From NCBI RefSeq assembly GCF_006170445.1, contig NZ_VCNA01000005.1:248001-312000 (forward strand): a stretch of DNA of 64,000 nucleotides, written 5' to 3'. The notes beneath the pieces are model-generated. The model saw only the letters and a list, made by a program, of their open reading frames with translations. It had not been told where the DNA came from and searched no databases. Below are positions 8,319 through 16,016 of this stretch, in pieces. Each line of letters begins with the position of its first letter. The stretch's first letter is position 1. Source of the DNA: Brevibacillus dissolubilis (lineage in GTDB: Bacteria; Bacillota; Bacilli; Brevibacillales; Brevibacillaceae). The position numbers and the translations under genes are program-made.

Positions 8319-8669
8319 ATGGCCAATAACGGAAACGGGCGTAACGGCTGCAATGGGAAAAACGGAAAGAACGGCAAGAATGGCAAGAACGGAAAAAATG
8401 ACGTGAAGGCCAAAATTAAAGAAGCCATCTCCATATCAAGCTTAGAAACGGCTGAGCTGCTGATCATCGGACTCATCCTTGCTGGTGAATTAAAATACAA
8501 CAGCATTCTGGTCAACCGCGATGGCGACATAGAAATTGTTTTCGCCGGCAACATCAAGAACCAATCCAACGGAAATGCCCAAAAGATGGCGGATTTCCTT
8601 GCCTCCAATAATTCCATGACCATTGATGAAGCGATTCAGGGGCTGCGCTTGCGTCTTTTTTCTGATTGA
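8319..8669 (+). CDS. Hypothetical protein with N-terminal Asn-Gly-Lys repeat
   Basis: A 116-residue protein I do not recognise. Residues 2-27 are composed almost wholly of Asn, Gly and Lys, including five consecutive NGK triplets (residues 12-26), giving a very basic flexible tail. The rest is a small alpha/beta domain: a helix DVKAKIKEAIS, a hydrophobic helix AELLIIGLILAGEL, strands NSILVNRDGDIEIVFAG, and a C-terminal helical part with MADFLA. ATG 8319 lies 6 nt after GGGGGTGG; in-frame upstream codons have no site. It stands between a terminator and dinB. A nucleic-acid-binding or spore-associated role is conceivable for such a tail but is speculation. Confidence 0.75.
   Translation: MANNGNGRNGCNGKNGKNGKNGKNGKNDVKAKIKEAISISSLETAELLIIGLILAGELKYNSILVNRDGDIEIVFAGNIKNQSNGNAQKMADFLASNNSMTIDEAIQGLRLRLFSD
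8352..8396 (+). repeat. 9-bp tandem repeat encoding five Asn-Gly-Lys units
   Basis: Five exact-period 9-nt units with consensus AAYGGNAAR, differing only at third codon positions. The synonymous variation suggests either age or selection for the peptide rather than fresh slippage. Confidence 0.9.
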
Positions 8670-8726
8670 GGGGCTCCCCGAAGGCTCCCGCTCCCCCGGA
8701 GTCCATAGAAAGACAAGCTCTTGCAT

Positions 8727-8745
8727 TTCATCTCATTCAGATGAA
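8727..8745. promoter_or_regulatory. Inverted repeat just upstream of the dinB -10 region
   Basis: TTCATCT-CATTC-AGATGAA has perfect 7-nt arms and ends 7 nt before a TATAAT at 8753-8758. No good -35 is seen. Position suggests an operator. It does not match the Bacillus LexA box (CGAAC-N4-GTTCG). Confidence 0.4.
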
Positions 8746-8789
8746 TAATAGATATAATGAGAATGTACGTTTGGGGGTGGTGACCCGTT

Positions 8790-9866
8790 ATGAAAAAATT
8801 CATTCACCTGGACATCGATGCGTTTTACGCCAGCGTAGAGCAGCTGGACCGGCCCGAATTGCGCGGAAAACCAGTGATTGTCGGCGGCACAGGCAATCGG
8901 GGAGTGGTCGCCACCTGCAGCTATGAGGCCCGCGCCTTCGGTGTACGCTCGGCAATGGCTGTGGCTATCGCCCGCCGGAAGTGTCCGCAGGGGATATTTG
9001 TTGCGCCCCGCTTCGACCGCTACCGGCAAAAGTCACAGGAGATCGCCGCCATCTATACCGCCTATTCTGACCGCTATGAACCGATCGCGCTGGATGAAGC
9101 CTATCTCGATGTCAGCCACTATGATAATGCGGTTCCGATCGCCCGTGAGATCAAAGAGCGGATCAAGCAGGAGACCGGACTCACCTGCAGCATCGGTCTT
9201 TCCTATAACATGTCGCTTGCCAAGATCGCCAGTGACCTGAAAAAACCGGACGCCTTCGTCATCATCCGTCCACATGAGGCGCTCGACGTGCTGCGTCCGC
9301 TCAAGGTGGGCTCCCTGCACGGCATCGGCCGCAAATCCCAAGAGATGCTGGCCGCCCGCGATATCCACACCATCGAGGATTTTTGGTCATTAGATGAAGA
9401 GGAAGCCGTCCGCCTGTTTGGCAAAATGGGACACGCTCTCTATCATCGGGCACGCGGGATCGATCACCGTGAGATTAAGATGGACCGGCCGGTTAAGTCG
9501 ATCAGCCGCGAGACCACACTTGTGTTTGATGTATATGAACGCGACCAGCTCATCCCGATTGCCCGCGAGTTACTGACCGAGGCAGGGGAAGACGTCAAAA
9601 GCGAGAATGTCGTCCCGCAGACTCTAACTGTCAAAATCAAGTATTCTGACTTCACATTGCGCACCAAACAGCGTAAAGTGGAATCAGAGCAACAATGGCC
9701 GGACGTGTTGGACGAATTGCTTGACGAGTTTGATTTTTCCCATGGCGTGCGGCTGATCGGTGTCGGGTTCTCCAATTTCCTGACACCGGAAGAGGCGGCG
9801 GCCGAGCGGTACGAGCAGCTCAGCCTGTTTTCATCCCGTTCGGTCGATTGGCAAAGGGAGGGATAG
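8790..9866 (+). CDS. dinB: DNA polymerase IV (Y-family translesion polymerase)
   Basis: A 358-residue Y-family polymerase. The N-terminal metal motif HLDIDAFYASVEQ supplies Asp8, and the second catalytic motif ALDEAYLDVS supplies Asp102 and Glu103. SIGLSYNMSLAKIASDLKKP, a helix-hairpin-helix region (VGSLHGIGRKS) and a little-finger domain follow, in the usual order and length. It lacks a clear C-terminal beta-clamp motif of the QLxLF type, although EQLSLFSS near residue 347 fits it well. The enzyme bypasses damaged bases at low fidelity. ATG 8790 lies after GGGGGTGGTG. The next gene begins 2 nt after its stop. Confidence 0.96.
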   Translation: MKKFIHLDIDAFYASVEQLDRPELRGKPVIVGGTGNRGVVATCSYEARAFGVRSAMAVAIARRKCPQGIFVAPRFDRYRQKSQEIAAIYTAYSDRYEPIALDEAYLDVSHYDNAVPIAREIKERIKQETGLTCSIGLSYNMSLAKIASDLKKPDAFVIIRPHEALDVLRPLKVGSLHGIGRKSQEMLAARDIHTIEDFWSLDEEEAVRLFGKMGHALYHRARGIDHREIKMDRPVKSISRETTLVFDVYERDQLIPIARELLTEAGEDVKSENVVPQTLTVKIKYSDFTLRTKQRKVESEQQWPDVLDELLDEFDFSHGVRLIGVGFSNFLTPEEAAAERYEQLSLFSSRSVDWQREG

Positions 9867-9868
9867 CG

Positions 9869-10219
9869 ATGCAACCCATTACCGTGTATGTTGACGAGAC
9901 CTGCAACCTATGCCAGTTTATGAAACGCACCTTCATGCGCATCAGACACCCCAGACGTGCCGCCGTCGTCGAGTGGAGGCACTATCACGAAGCACCGTGC
10001 GGAATCGGCGACTACAACTGTGGCGATGCGATGAAGGTGCAGACCCCGGACGGACAGCTGTACCAAGGCTTTTACGCCGTACGTGTACTGGTCGGCTATA
10101 CCTGGCTGGCTTTTTTGCAACCGCTCTTATACATCCCCGGTATCCCGCCGCTCGGAGAAAAAGCCTATGCATGGGTCGCCCGCAACCGCTATCGTCTGTT
10201 CGGAAAAAGGGAGGGCTGA
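9869..10219 (+). CDS. DCC-family (DUF393) thiol-disulfide oxidoreductase-like protein
   Basis: A 116-residue protein of the DCC/DUF393 group, named for a conserved N-terminal Asp-x-x-Cys-x-x-Cys. Here the motif is VDETCNLC, with Cys residues at about 11 and 14. The C-terminus AYAWVARNRYRLFG matches the family's ending. Two further cysteines (APCGIGDYNCG) are not general to the family. Function in thiol redox chemistry is assumed from the motif only. ATG 9869 follows AAGGGAGGG and is nearly contiguous with the polymerase IV stop, so the two are co-transcribed. Confidence 0.75.
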   Translation: MQPITVYVDETCNLCQFMKRTFMRIRHPRRAAVVEWRHYHEAPCGIGDYNCGDAMKVQTPDGQLYQGFYAVRVLVGYTWLAFLQPLLYIPGIPPLGEKAYAWVARNRYRLFGKREG

Positions 10220-10222
10220 TGT

Positions 10223-10411
10223 ATGAACCAACCGAACCGTTTTCACTGCTGTGCCACCTGCGAGCATTATCGCGTACAGAAAAACGAGACAGGCACAGGC
10301 TATCACTGCTCCCGTCTCGGATATGAGACCAAGCCCACCTACCAGTTCAACTGCTGGTCACCCAAGCCGCAGGTACAGCGGCTGATGGCGGGCAAAAATG
10401 AACCATCGTAG
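10223..10411 (+). CDS. Small cysteine-rich protein, possible metal-binding
   Basis: A 62-residue protein with five Cys and three His: FHCCATCEHY, then GYHCSRLGY, then FNCWSP. The spacing of CxxC, HC and C could form one zinc site, but no named family is recognised. ATG 10223 is 3 nt after the DCC-protein stop with AAGGGAGGG upstream, so it is the last gene of the dinB unit. Its stop lies in the loop of the terminator that follows. Confidence 0.65.
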   Translation: MNQPNRFHCCATCEHYRVQKNETGTGYHCSRLGYETKPTYQFNCWSPKPQVQRLMAGKNEPS

Positions 10412-10429
10412 CATTTTTGCTTTTCTTTT
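10392..10429 (+). terminator. Rho-independent terminator of the dinB unit
   Basis: GCAAAAATG at 10392-10400 pairs perfectly with CATTTTTGC at 10412-10420, followed by TTTTCTTTT. The stem overlaps the end of the 62-residue gene. Confidence 0.7.
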
Positions 10430-10457
10430 GCAAGGCTGTGCCTTAATATGGTATAGT
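10428..10457 (+). promoter_or_regulatory. Sigma-A promoter of the yqe operon
   Basis: TTGCAA at 10428-10433, an 18-nt spacer, and TATAGT at 10452-10457 with an extended TGG before the -10. It directly follows the preceding terminator and lies about 40 nt before yqeG. Confidence 0.7.
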
Positions 10458-10498
10458 TAGTGCCGAAATCGCCTTGTGTGGCGGCATGGAGGTGCCTC

Positions 10499-11023
10499 GT
10501 GTTTCTGGAAAAATTGATCCCGGACCAATACGTGGAGTCAATCCACGCGATTGATATAGAAGACCTGCATAAAAGGAAGATTCGTGCCGTCATCACCGAC
10601 CTGGACAACACCTTGGTTGAGTGGCATCGTCCCGAGGCAACCCCTGAAGTAATCGAGTGGCTCGGACGCTTGCATGAGAGAGGTATTCAAGTCACCGTGG
10701 TGTCAAACAATAAGCAAGAACGGGTTTTTCGTTTTTGTGAGCCGCTTGGCATTCATTGTATCTGGGCGGCGAAAAAACCGACCAACCAGGCATTTCTTCA
10801 GGCGGTCAAGGATATGAACGTACGCATTGATGAGACCGTCGTGGTCGGCGATCAGCTGTTCACAGACGTGCTCGGTGGCAACCTGCTTGGGTTTCACACC
10901 ATTCTCGTCGTGCCGGTGACACAATCAGACGGCTTCTTCACACGGTTTAACCGTAAGATGGAGCGGTTTGCGTTTTATTGGATGCGGAAGAAAGGAATGA
11001 TTTCGTGGAAGGACAACGTGTAG
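10499..11023 (+). CDS. yqeG: YqeG family HAD IIIA-type phosphatase
   Basis: A 174-residue HAD-superfamily phosphatase of the YqeG type, first gene of the conserved yqe operon. The nucleophile motif is ITDLDNTLVEWH (DxDxT), motif II lies in VTVVSNN, and motif III/IV in VVGDQLFTDVLGGN. The substrate is not firmly established. GTG 10499 is preceded by GGAGG with 6 nt spacing; the longer frame would start upstream of that site. The last 19 nt overlap yqeH. Confidence 0.93.
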   Translation: MFLEKLIPDQYVESIHAIDIEDLHKRKIRAVITDLDNTLVEWHRPEATPEVIEWLGRLHERGIQVTVVSNNKQERVFRFCEPLGIHCIWAAKKPTNQAFLQAVKDMNVRIDETVVVGDQLFTDVLGGNLLGFHTILVVPVTQSDGFFTRFNRKMERFAFYWMRKKGMISWKDNV

Positions 11024-12123
11024 ACGTACAATGTGCCGGCTGTGGCATCCAGATTCAGACGGAAGACAAGGCCAAGCCCGGCTTTACACCAAGCTCTGCG
11101 CTCGAACGCGAAGTCGTCATCTGCCAGCGTTGTTTTCGCATTAAGCACTACAACGAAGTGGCCCCTGTGGCGATGGGCGATGACGACTTTTTGCGCATCT
11201 TAAACAGCATCGGCGGCACCGACAGCCTCGTGGTGATGGTCGTCGATATTTTTGATTTCCAAGGTTCATGGCTTCGCGGCCTGCACCGCTTCGTCGGGAA
11301 CAACCCAGTCCTGCTCGTAGGGAACAAAGTGGACCTGCTCCCGAAAAACATCAACCTCAACCGCGTGAAAAACTGGCTTCAGCACGAAGCCAAAGAACGT
11401 GGTCTCAAGCCAAATGATGTCGTGCTGGTGAGTGCCGGCAAAGGAACCGGGATCGACGAGCTGCTCTCCCGTATCGGCCAGCTTCGCCGTGGGAAAGACG
11501 TATACATCGTCGGTGTCACCAACGTGGGCAAATCCACTCTGATCAACCGTATCCTGCATGACTATGGTGCGGCAGACATGGAGATCACGACATCACCGTT
11601 CCCAGGCACGACACTGGACAAGATCGAGATCCCGTTAGAGGATGGCCGCTCCATCTTCGACACGCCGGGGATCATCAACCGCGATCAGATCGGACATATG
11701 ATCTCACCGGATGATCTGCGCAAAATCACACCGAAGACACGGATCAACCCGACTGTTTTCCAGCTGTTCGACAAGCAGACCCTGTTCCTTGGCGGTCTCG
11801 CCCGGATCGACTACGTCCAAGGGGAGCGTCAGCCGCTCGCCTGCTATGTGGAAAACAATCTCTATATCCATCGTACCAAGCTGGAAAATGCAGATGAATT
11901 CTTCGCTAAGCACCATGGAGAAATGCTCCAACCACCGGGTGGCGAAGATGCGAAAAAGCTTACTCCGTTCGTCCGCCATCAGTTCAGGGTGGAGCCGACC
12001 GGCAGCCAAGACATCGTGATCTCCGGTCTCGGCTGGATCGCCCTGCAAGGCAAGGAGCGCGCGATCATCGATGTGCATGTACCAAAAGGCGTCAGCGTAG
12101 GACTACGCAAAGCATTGGTTTAA
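11005..12123 (+). CDS. yqeH: Ribosome biogenesis GTPase YqeH
   Basis: A 372-residue circularly permuted GTPase needed for 30S subunit assembly. An N-terminal zinc finger is present (CAGC about residues 10-13 and CQRC further on). The G motifs occur in permuted order: NKVDLLPK (G4), SAGKGTG (G5), then GVTNVGKSTL (G1) and DTPG (G3). The C-terminal RNA-binding region follows. GTG 11005 has AAAGGA 8 nt upstream and lies inside the end of yqeG, indicating translational coupling. Confidence 0.96.
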   Translation: MEGQRVDVQCAGCGIQIQTEDKAKPGFTPSSALEREVVICQRCFRIKHYNEVAPVAMGDDDFLRILNSIGGTDSLVVMVVDIFDFQGSWLRGLHRFVGNNPVLLVGNKVDLLPKNINLNRVKNWLQHEAKERGLKPNDVVLVSAGKGTGIDELLSRIGQLRRGKDVYIVGVTNVGKSTLINRILHDYGAADMEITTSPFPGTTLDKIEIPLEDGRSIFDTPGIINRDQIGHMISPDDLRKITPKTRINPTVFQLFDKQTLFLGGLARIDYVQGERQPLACYVENNLYIHRTKLENADEFFAKHHGEMLQPPGGEDAKKLTPFVRHQFRVEPTGSQDIVISGLGWIALQGKERAIIDVHVPKGVSVGLRKALV

Positions 12124-12128
12124 TGGGT

Positions 12129-12156
12129 AACGCCCCTTCGATGATGGAGGGGCGTT
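12129..12156 (+). terminator. Terminator-like hairpin between yqeH and aroE
   Basis: AACGCCCCT pairs perfectly with AGGGGCGTT across a 10-nt loop, but only TTTGTG follows. It may attenuate or process the operon transcript rather than end it fully. Confidence 0.5.
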
Positions 12157-12186
12157 TGTGGCACTGTATTGGGGGAGGGAAGCCCG

Positions 12187-13041
12187 TTGATTACAAGTAA
12201 AACCAAACTGGTGGGGCTCTTTGGTCATCCTGTCGGCCATTCGCAGTCCCCGCTCATGCATAACGCAGCATTTGAACACAAAAGACTTGCTTTTGCCTAT
12301 GCCGCATTTGATATCCTCCCAGAGGACCTGGGAGAAGCCGTAGCCGGGATCAGAGCACTCGGCCTACGTGGTGTCAATGTGACCATCCCGCATAAGGAAA
12401 CGATCATGCGCCACCTAGACGAGATAGACCCATTGGCTGCCCGCATTGGTGCGGTTAATACGGTCGTCAACGATGGTGGTCACCTGATTGGCTATAATAC
12501 AGATGGGACAGGCTATGTGCGTTCCTTTGTCGAAGAGACCGGCGTGCTTTTGTCCAATCAAGTTGTCACCCTGATCGGTGCAGGAGGCGCGGCCCGTGCT
12601 GTAGCCTGCACGCTGGCTGACAAAGGCGTCCGTGAAATCCGCATCGTCAACCGTTCCCGTGAGCGTGCACAGAAGCTTGCGGCCCATATCTCACCATGGG
12701 TCAAGACCTCTGTCTATGCGCCTGACGATGGCAATGCGGTGATGACAGACACCACCTTATTGATCAACACCACCTCGATTGGGATGTATCCCAATGTCGA
12801 TGAGATGCCTGTCCCACTCGACTGGCTTCATTCAGACCTGATCGTCAGCGACCTGATCTACAACCCGCTCGAAACCAAGCTGCTTACCACCGCCCGTGAG
12901 CTCGGCGCGATGGTACACTCCGGGATCGGGATGTTCATCAACCAAGGGGCCTTGGCCTTTGAGCTGTGGACAGGCGAGGAAGCACCGACAGACATCATGA
13001 GAGAAACCGTACTGAAACAACTGCAACAGGGAGGCCAATAA
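12187..13041 (+). CDS. aroE: Shikimate dehydrogenase (NADP+)
   Basis: A 284-residue enzyme reducing 3-dehydroshikimate to shikimate in aromatic amino acid synthesis. The shikimate-binding start [17 protein letters not shown], the catalytic Lys in [15 protein letters not shown], the nucleotide loop [10 protein letters not shown] and the NRSRERAQ segment that reads the NADP phosphate are all present. TTG 12187 is 8 nt after GGGGAGGG and is preferred over TTG 12169, which precedes that site. The stop abuts the ATG of yhbY. Confidence 0.96.
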   Translation: MITSKTKLVGLFGHPVGHSQSPLMHNAAFEHKRLAFAYAAFDILPEDLGEAVAGIRALGLRGVNVTIPHKETIMRHLDEIDPLAARIGAVNTVVNDGGHLIGYNTDGTGYVRSFVEETGVLLSNQVVTLIGAGGAARAVACTLADKGVREIRIVNRSRERAQKLAAHISPWVKTSVYAPDDGNAVMTDTTLLINTTSIGMYPNVDEMPVPLDWLHSDLIVSDLIYNPLETKLLTTARELGAMVHSGIGMFINQGALAFELWTGEEAPTDIMRETVLKQLQQGGQ

Positions 13042-13335
13042 ATGTTAACTGGTAAACAAAAACGATTCCTGCGCTCCGAAGCGCATCACCTGACCCCGAT
13101 TTTTCAGGTGGGCAAAGGCGGCGTCAATGACAATATGCTCAAACAGATCCAAGAAGCGCTGGAAGTACGCGAACTGATCAAGGTTCAGATCCTGACCAAC
13201 AACCTCGATGACAAGCACGAAGTCGCCGAAGCACTGTCCACTGGTGCAGGAGCGGAATTAGTCCAGCTCATCGGACATACTGTGGTACTGTACAAGGAAT
13301 CCAGAGAAAACAAACAGCTGGTCCTGCCACGCTAA
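13042..13335 (+). CDS. yhbY: Ribosome assembly RNA-binding protein YhbY (CRM domain)
   Basis: A 97-residue single CRM-domain protein (YqeI in Bacillus subtilis). The family pattern LTGKQKRFLRSEAHHL, then the GKGGV loop (QVGKGGVNDN) that contacts RNA, and the ELVQLIGHTVVLYKES ending are all clear. It associates with pre-50S ribosomal particles in relatives. It starts directly after the aroE stop, with GGGAGG inside the aroE end, so translation is coupled. Confidence 0.95.
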   Translation: MLTGKQKRFLRSEAHHLTPIFQVGKGGVNDNMLKQIQEALEVRELIKVQILTNNLDDKHEVAEALSTGAGAELVQLIGHTVVLYKESRENKQLVLPR

Positions 13336-13340
13336 GCTCC

Positions 13341-13931
13341 ATGACCCGAAAAAAAATCGGCATCATGGGCGGCACCTTTGACCCGATTCACAATGCCCAT
13401 CTGCTTGCCGCCGAACAGGCGAGGGACGCAGTGGGCTTAGATGAAGTCTGGTTCATGCCCGCCAACATTCCACCGCACAAACAGCGCCCAGACATCGCAG
13501 ACACACACCACCGCTTGCGCATGACGGAGCTGGCGACACAGGATCACCCACAATTTACGGTGACGGATATCGAACTGACCCGTGAAGGCAAATCCTACAC
13601 GGTAGACACGATGCAGCAGTTGGTCGACACCTATCCCGACTACGACTTCTTTTTCATCATCGGAGGCGACATGATCGCGATCCTGCCCAAGTGGTACCGG
13701 TTCGATCATCTGTCCACACTGGTCCGTTTCATCGGACTGATGCGTCCCGGCTCCGTCTACGATAAAGAAGCACTGTCCGCCTACGTCACGTTCGTAGAAA
13801 ACCCCGTCTGGGAGCTCTCCTCGTCGCTGATCCGTGAAAACGTGCGAACTGGAAAAAGTCTACGCTATCTTGTGCCGCCTACAGTGGAATGCTATATAAA
13901 GGAGAACAGGCTCTATGAGCATTTTGCATGA
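13341..13931 (+). CDS. nadD: Nicotinate-nucleotide adenylyltransferase
   Basis: A 196-residue enzyme that adenylates nicotinate mononucleotide to deamido-NAD in NAD synthesis. The nucleotidyltransferase motif GGTFDPIHNAHL at residues 10-21 (HxGH-like HNAH) and the C-terminal SSSLIRENVRTGKS (ISSTxxR-like) are present. FFIIGGDMIAILPKWYR matches the substrate region. It begins 5 nt after yhbY and overlaps yqeK by 17 nt. Confidence 0.96.
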   Translation: MTRKKIGIMGGTFDPIHNAHLLAAEQARDAVGLDEVWFMPANIPPHKQRPDIADTHHRLRMTELATQDHPQFTVTDIELTREGKSYTVDTMQQLVDTYPDYDFFFIIGGDMIAILPKWYRFDHLSTLVRFIGLMRPGSVYDKEALSAYVTFVENPVWELSSSLIRENVRTGKSLRYLVPPTVECYIKENRLYEHFA

Positions 13932-14502
13932 CAGGGAGAGACTTCTGGCGCAAATCCGCGCCCAGATGTTTGAGAAACGCTACATTCATACCTTGGGCGT
14001 AGCCGAATCCGCCCGCATCCTGGCCCAGCGCTTTGGTGCTGATCTGGACAAAGCAGAGATGGCCGGGCTCCTGCATGACTACTGCAAATGCTGGGAGATC
14101 GACCGCCAGCGCCAAGTCTTAATCCGTCACGATTACCCGGCTGAATTGCTCGAAGCAGACAAGGAGCTGTATCATGCCTTCGCAGGAGCGATTGTGGTAC
14201 AGCAGGAGCTTGGCATGGAAGACCCGGAGATTCTCCAGGCGATCCGCTACCACACCACGGGACGCGTAGACATGACCCTGCTGGAAAAAGTCGTCTGTCT
14301 GGCCGATTACATCGAGCCAAACCGCGCATTTCCGGGAGTAGAGGAGCTTCGCCAGCTTGCTGAGCAGGACTTGGACAAAGCACTGGCCCAAGCGCTCGGC
14401 GGCACCATTCACTTATTAATCGGGCAGAGAAAGCAGGTTTACCCGCTGACTTTGCTTGCCTATAATGACATCATCAAAAAACTAGGAGGGGTTACATGGT
14501 AA
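13915..14502 (+). CDS. yqeK: Bis(5'-nucleosyl)-tetraphosphatase (symmetrical) YqeK, HD domain
   Basis: A 195-residue HD-domain phosphohydrolase; YqeK proteins hydrolyse Ap4A to two ADP. The metal ligands are visible: His in RYIHTLGVAE, the HD pair in AGLLHDYCK, His in ELYHAFAGA, His in IRYHTTG and Asp in CLADYIEPNR. It overlaps both nadD (17 nt) and rsfS (7 nt), so the operon is tightly coupled. Confidence 0.94.
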   Translation: MSILHDRERLLAQIRAQMFEKRYIHTLGVAESARILAQRFGADLDKAEMAGLLHDYCKCWEIDRQRQVLIRHDYPAELLEADKELYHAFAGAIVVQQELGMEDPEILQAIRYHTTGRVDMTLLEKVVCLADYIEPNRAFPGVEELRQLAEQDLDKALAQALGGTIHLLIGQRKQVYPLTLLAYNDIIKKLGGVTW

Positions 14503-14852
14503 AAACAACGGAAGATCTCGCGAAACTCGTAGTCAAGGCAGCAGAAGACAAGAAGGCAGAAAAACTGCTGGTGATGGATATCACCAACCTGTCCACTATC
14601 GCTGACTACTTCATCATCTGCCACGGTAACAACGAACGCCAAGTACAGGCGATCGTACGTGAGATCCGCGACCAAGCACATAAAGCAGGCTATGATATCC
14701 GTGGGATCGAAGGGGAGAACGAAGGACGCTGGGTACTGGTTGACCTGCGCGACGTCGTTGTCCACGTGTTCCACAAAGAAGAGCGTGAGTTCTACAACAT
14801 CGAGCGTCTCTGGAACGACGCGCCTTACGTCAACTTCAGCGAACAAGCGTAG
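14496..14852 (+). CDS. rsfS: Ribosomal silencing factor RsfS
   Basis: A 118-residue RsfS/YqeL/Iojap-family protein that binds uL14 on the large subunit and blocks subunit joining when nutrients are scarce. Conserved features: AAEDKKAEKLLVMDI, TIADYFIICHGNNERQVQAI, GENEGRWVLVDLRDVVVHVF and the ending FYNIERLWNDAP. The start overlaps the yqeK end after AGGAGGGGTTAC. Confidence 0.96.
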   Translation: MVKTTEDLAKLVVKAAEDKKAEKLLVMDITNLSTIADYFIICHGNNERQVQAIVREIRDQAHKAGYDIRGIEGENEGRWVLVDLRDVVVHVFHKEEREFYNIERLWNDAPYVNFSEQA

Positions 14853-14864
14853 GTGCCGTAGCGG

Positions 14865-15605
14865 ATGTCGTATACTCACTTAGCCGCGATTTACGATCAA
14901 TTGATGGCGGAGACGCCTTATGATACATGGATTGCATGGGCCGAGAAGCACTGGCAGCAGCACGGTAAGCCGCAGTCGATCATCGATCTTGGCTGCGGCA
15001 CCGGCAACATCGCGATTCCTTTGGCACAAAAAGGCTACCAGGTCACAGGTGTGGACCTCTCCTCCGAGATGCTTACCGCCGCTGAAGCGAAGGCAAGAGC
15101 AGCAGGCGTCCGCATTCATTGGACAGAGCAGGACATGTGTGACTTGGAGCTTCCTGTGGCCGATGCGATCATTTCGTTTCTTGACTGCATCAGCTATGTG
15201 ACCGAGGAAGAGGATGTCAAAGCGGCGTTTGCCAATGCATTCGCCCATCTGCGTCCAGGCGGTACGTTCCTCTTTGATGTACATAGTCCGTACAAGATCC
15301 TTGAATTCTTTGGCAATCATACGTTCACCCTACTTGAAGACGGGATCAACTATGTCTGGCAATGCTTCTGTGACCCGCTTCGCATTGAGGTGGAGCACCA
15401 GCTGACATTTTTCATCCAGCAACCCAACGGACTGTATGAGCGCTTGGAGGAAGACCATCTGCAGCGCGCCTATCAACCGATGCTGATGCAAAAATGGCTC
15501 AAAGATGCAGGGTTTGTCGATATCACCATCACGGCAGACTTTACCGATGAGCCGCCACAGCACACGAGTGAGCGCCTGTTTTTTACCGCGAGACGCCCGG
15601 AATAG
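14865..15605 (+). CDS. Class I SAM-dependent methyltransferase YqeM
   Basis: A 246-residue methyltransferase of the YqeM group, last gene of the yqe operon. The SAM loop IDLGCGTGNIAIPL, the acidic residue in VTGVDLSSEML and the motif IISFLDCISYV are present. It ends with PQHTSERLFFTARR. The substrate is unknown; a nucleic-acid or ribosome link is suggested only by its location. It follows rsfS by 12 nt. No terminator separates it from the leuS promoter. Confidence 0.9.
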   Translation: MSYTHLAAIYDQLMAETPYDTWIAWAEKHWQQHGKPQSIIDLGCGTGNIAIPLAQKGYQVTGVDLSSEMLTAAEAKARAAGVRIHWTEQDMCDLELPVADAIISFLDCISYVTEEEDVKAAFANAFAHLRPGGTFLFDVHSPYKILEFFGNHTFTLLEDGINYVWQCFCDPLRIEVEHQLTFFIQQPNGLYERLEEDHLQRAYQPMLMQKWLKDAGFVDITITADFTDEPPQHTSERLFFTARRPE

Positions 15606-15616
15606 GGGAAGCTGCA

Positions 15617-15646
15617 TTGACATTGACAGCCAAATCTGTCTATAAT
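15617..15646 (+). promoter_or_regulatory. Sigma-A promoter of leuS
   Basis: A consensus promoter: TTGACA at 15617-15622, 18-nt spacer, TATAAT at 15641-15646. Transcription should start near 15653 and enter the T-box leader. Confidence 0.85.
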
Positions 15647-15652
15647 CAATCA

Positions 15653-15967
15653 TGTTATATCCCTACATGCACATATCGACTAGAAGCTATGATGCGGAAT
15701 AGTACGTATCCCGGATTCAGCACATCCAGAGAGTTGACGGCTGGTGCAAGTCAACCTGAACCGATACCGAACTCACCTGTATCGCTCTCTTCCTGAAGAC
15801 CTTGACGGTTGCATAAGGCAGAGCGTCTGATCCACGTTACGGACAATGAAGCGGGCAGTATCTTTTTATCGATCTGCCAACCAGGGTGGTACCGCGGGAA
15901 TTGAACCAACAACCTCTCGTCCCTACAGCACATGTCTTGTTGCTTGTAGGTGATTGAGAGGTTTTTT
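15653..15967 (+). promoter_or_regulatory. Leucine T-box riboswitch leader of leuS
   Basis: The leader senses uncharged tRNA-Leu and lets transcription pass a terminator. The T-box core AGGGTGGTACCGCGG is at 15883-15897. Upstream is a stem I with GATGCGGAATAGTACG, a distal GGCTGGTG loop and the specifier segment GAACTCACC, in which CTC (Leu) at 15772-15774 is the likely specifier codon. The terminator stem ACCTCTC at 15912-15918 with GAGAGGT, inner CTACA/TGTAG, ends with TTTTTT at 15962-15967. Start is estimated from the promoter. Confidence 0.93.
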
Positions 15968-16016
15968 ATTTTTATCCCATTAACTTTTTGCAACTATGTT
16001 GAGGAGGCACATCACA

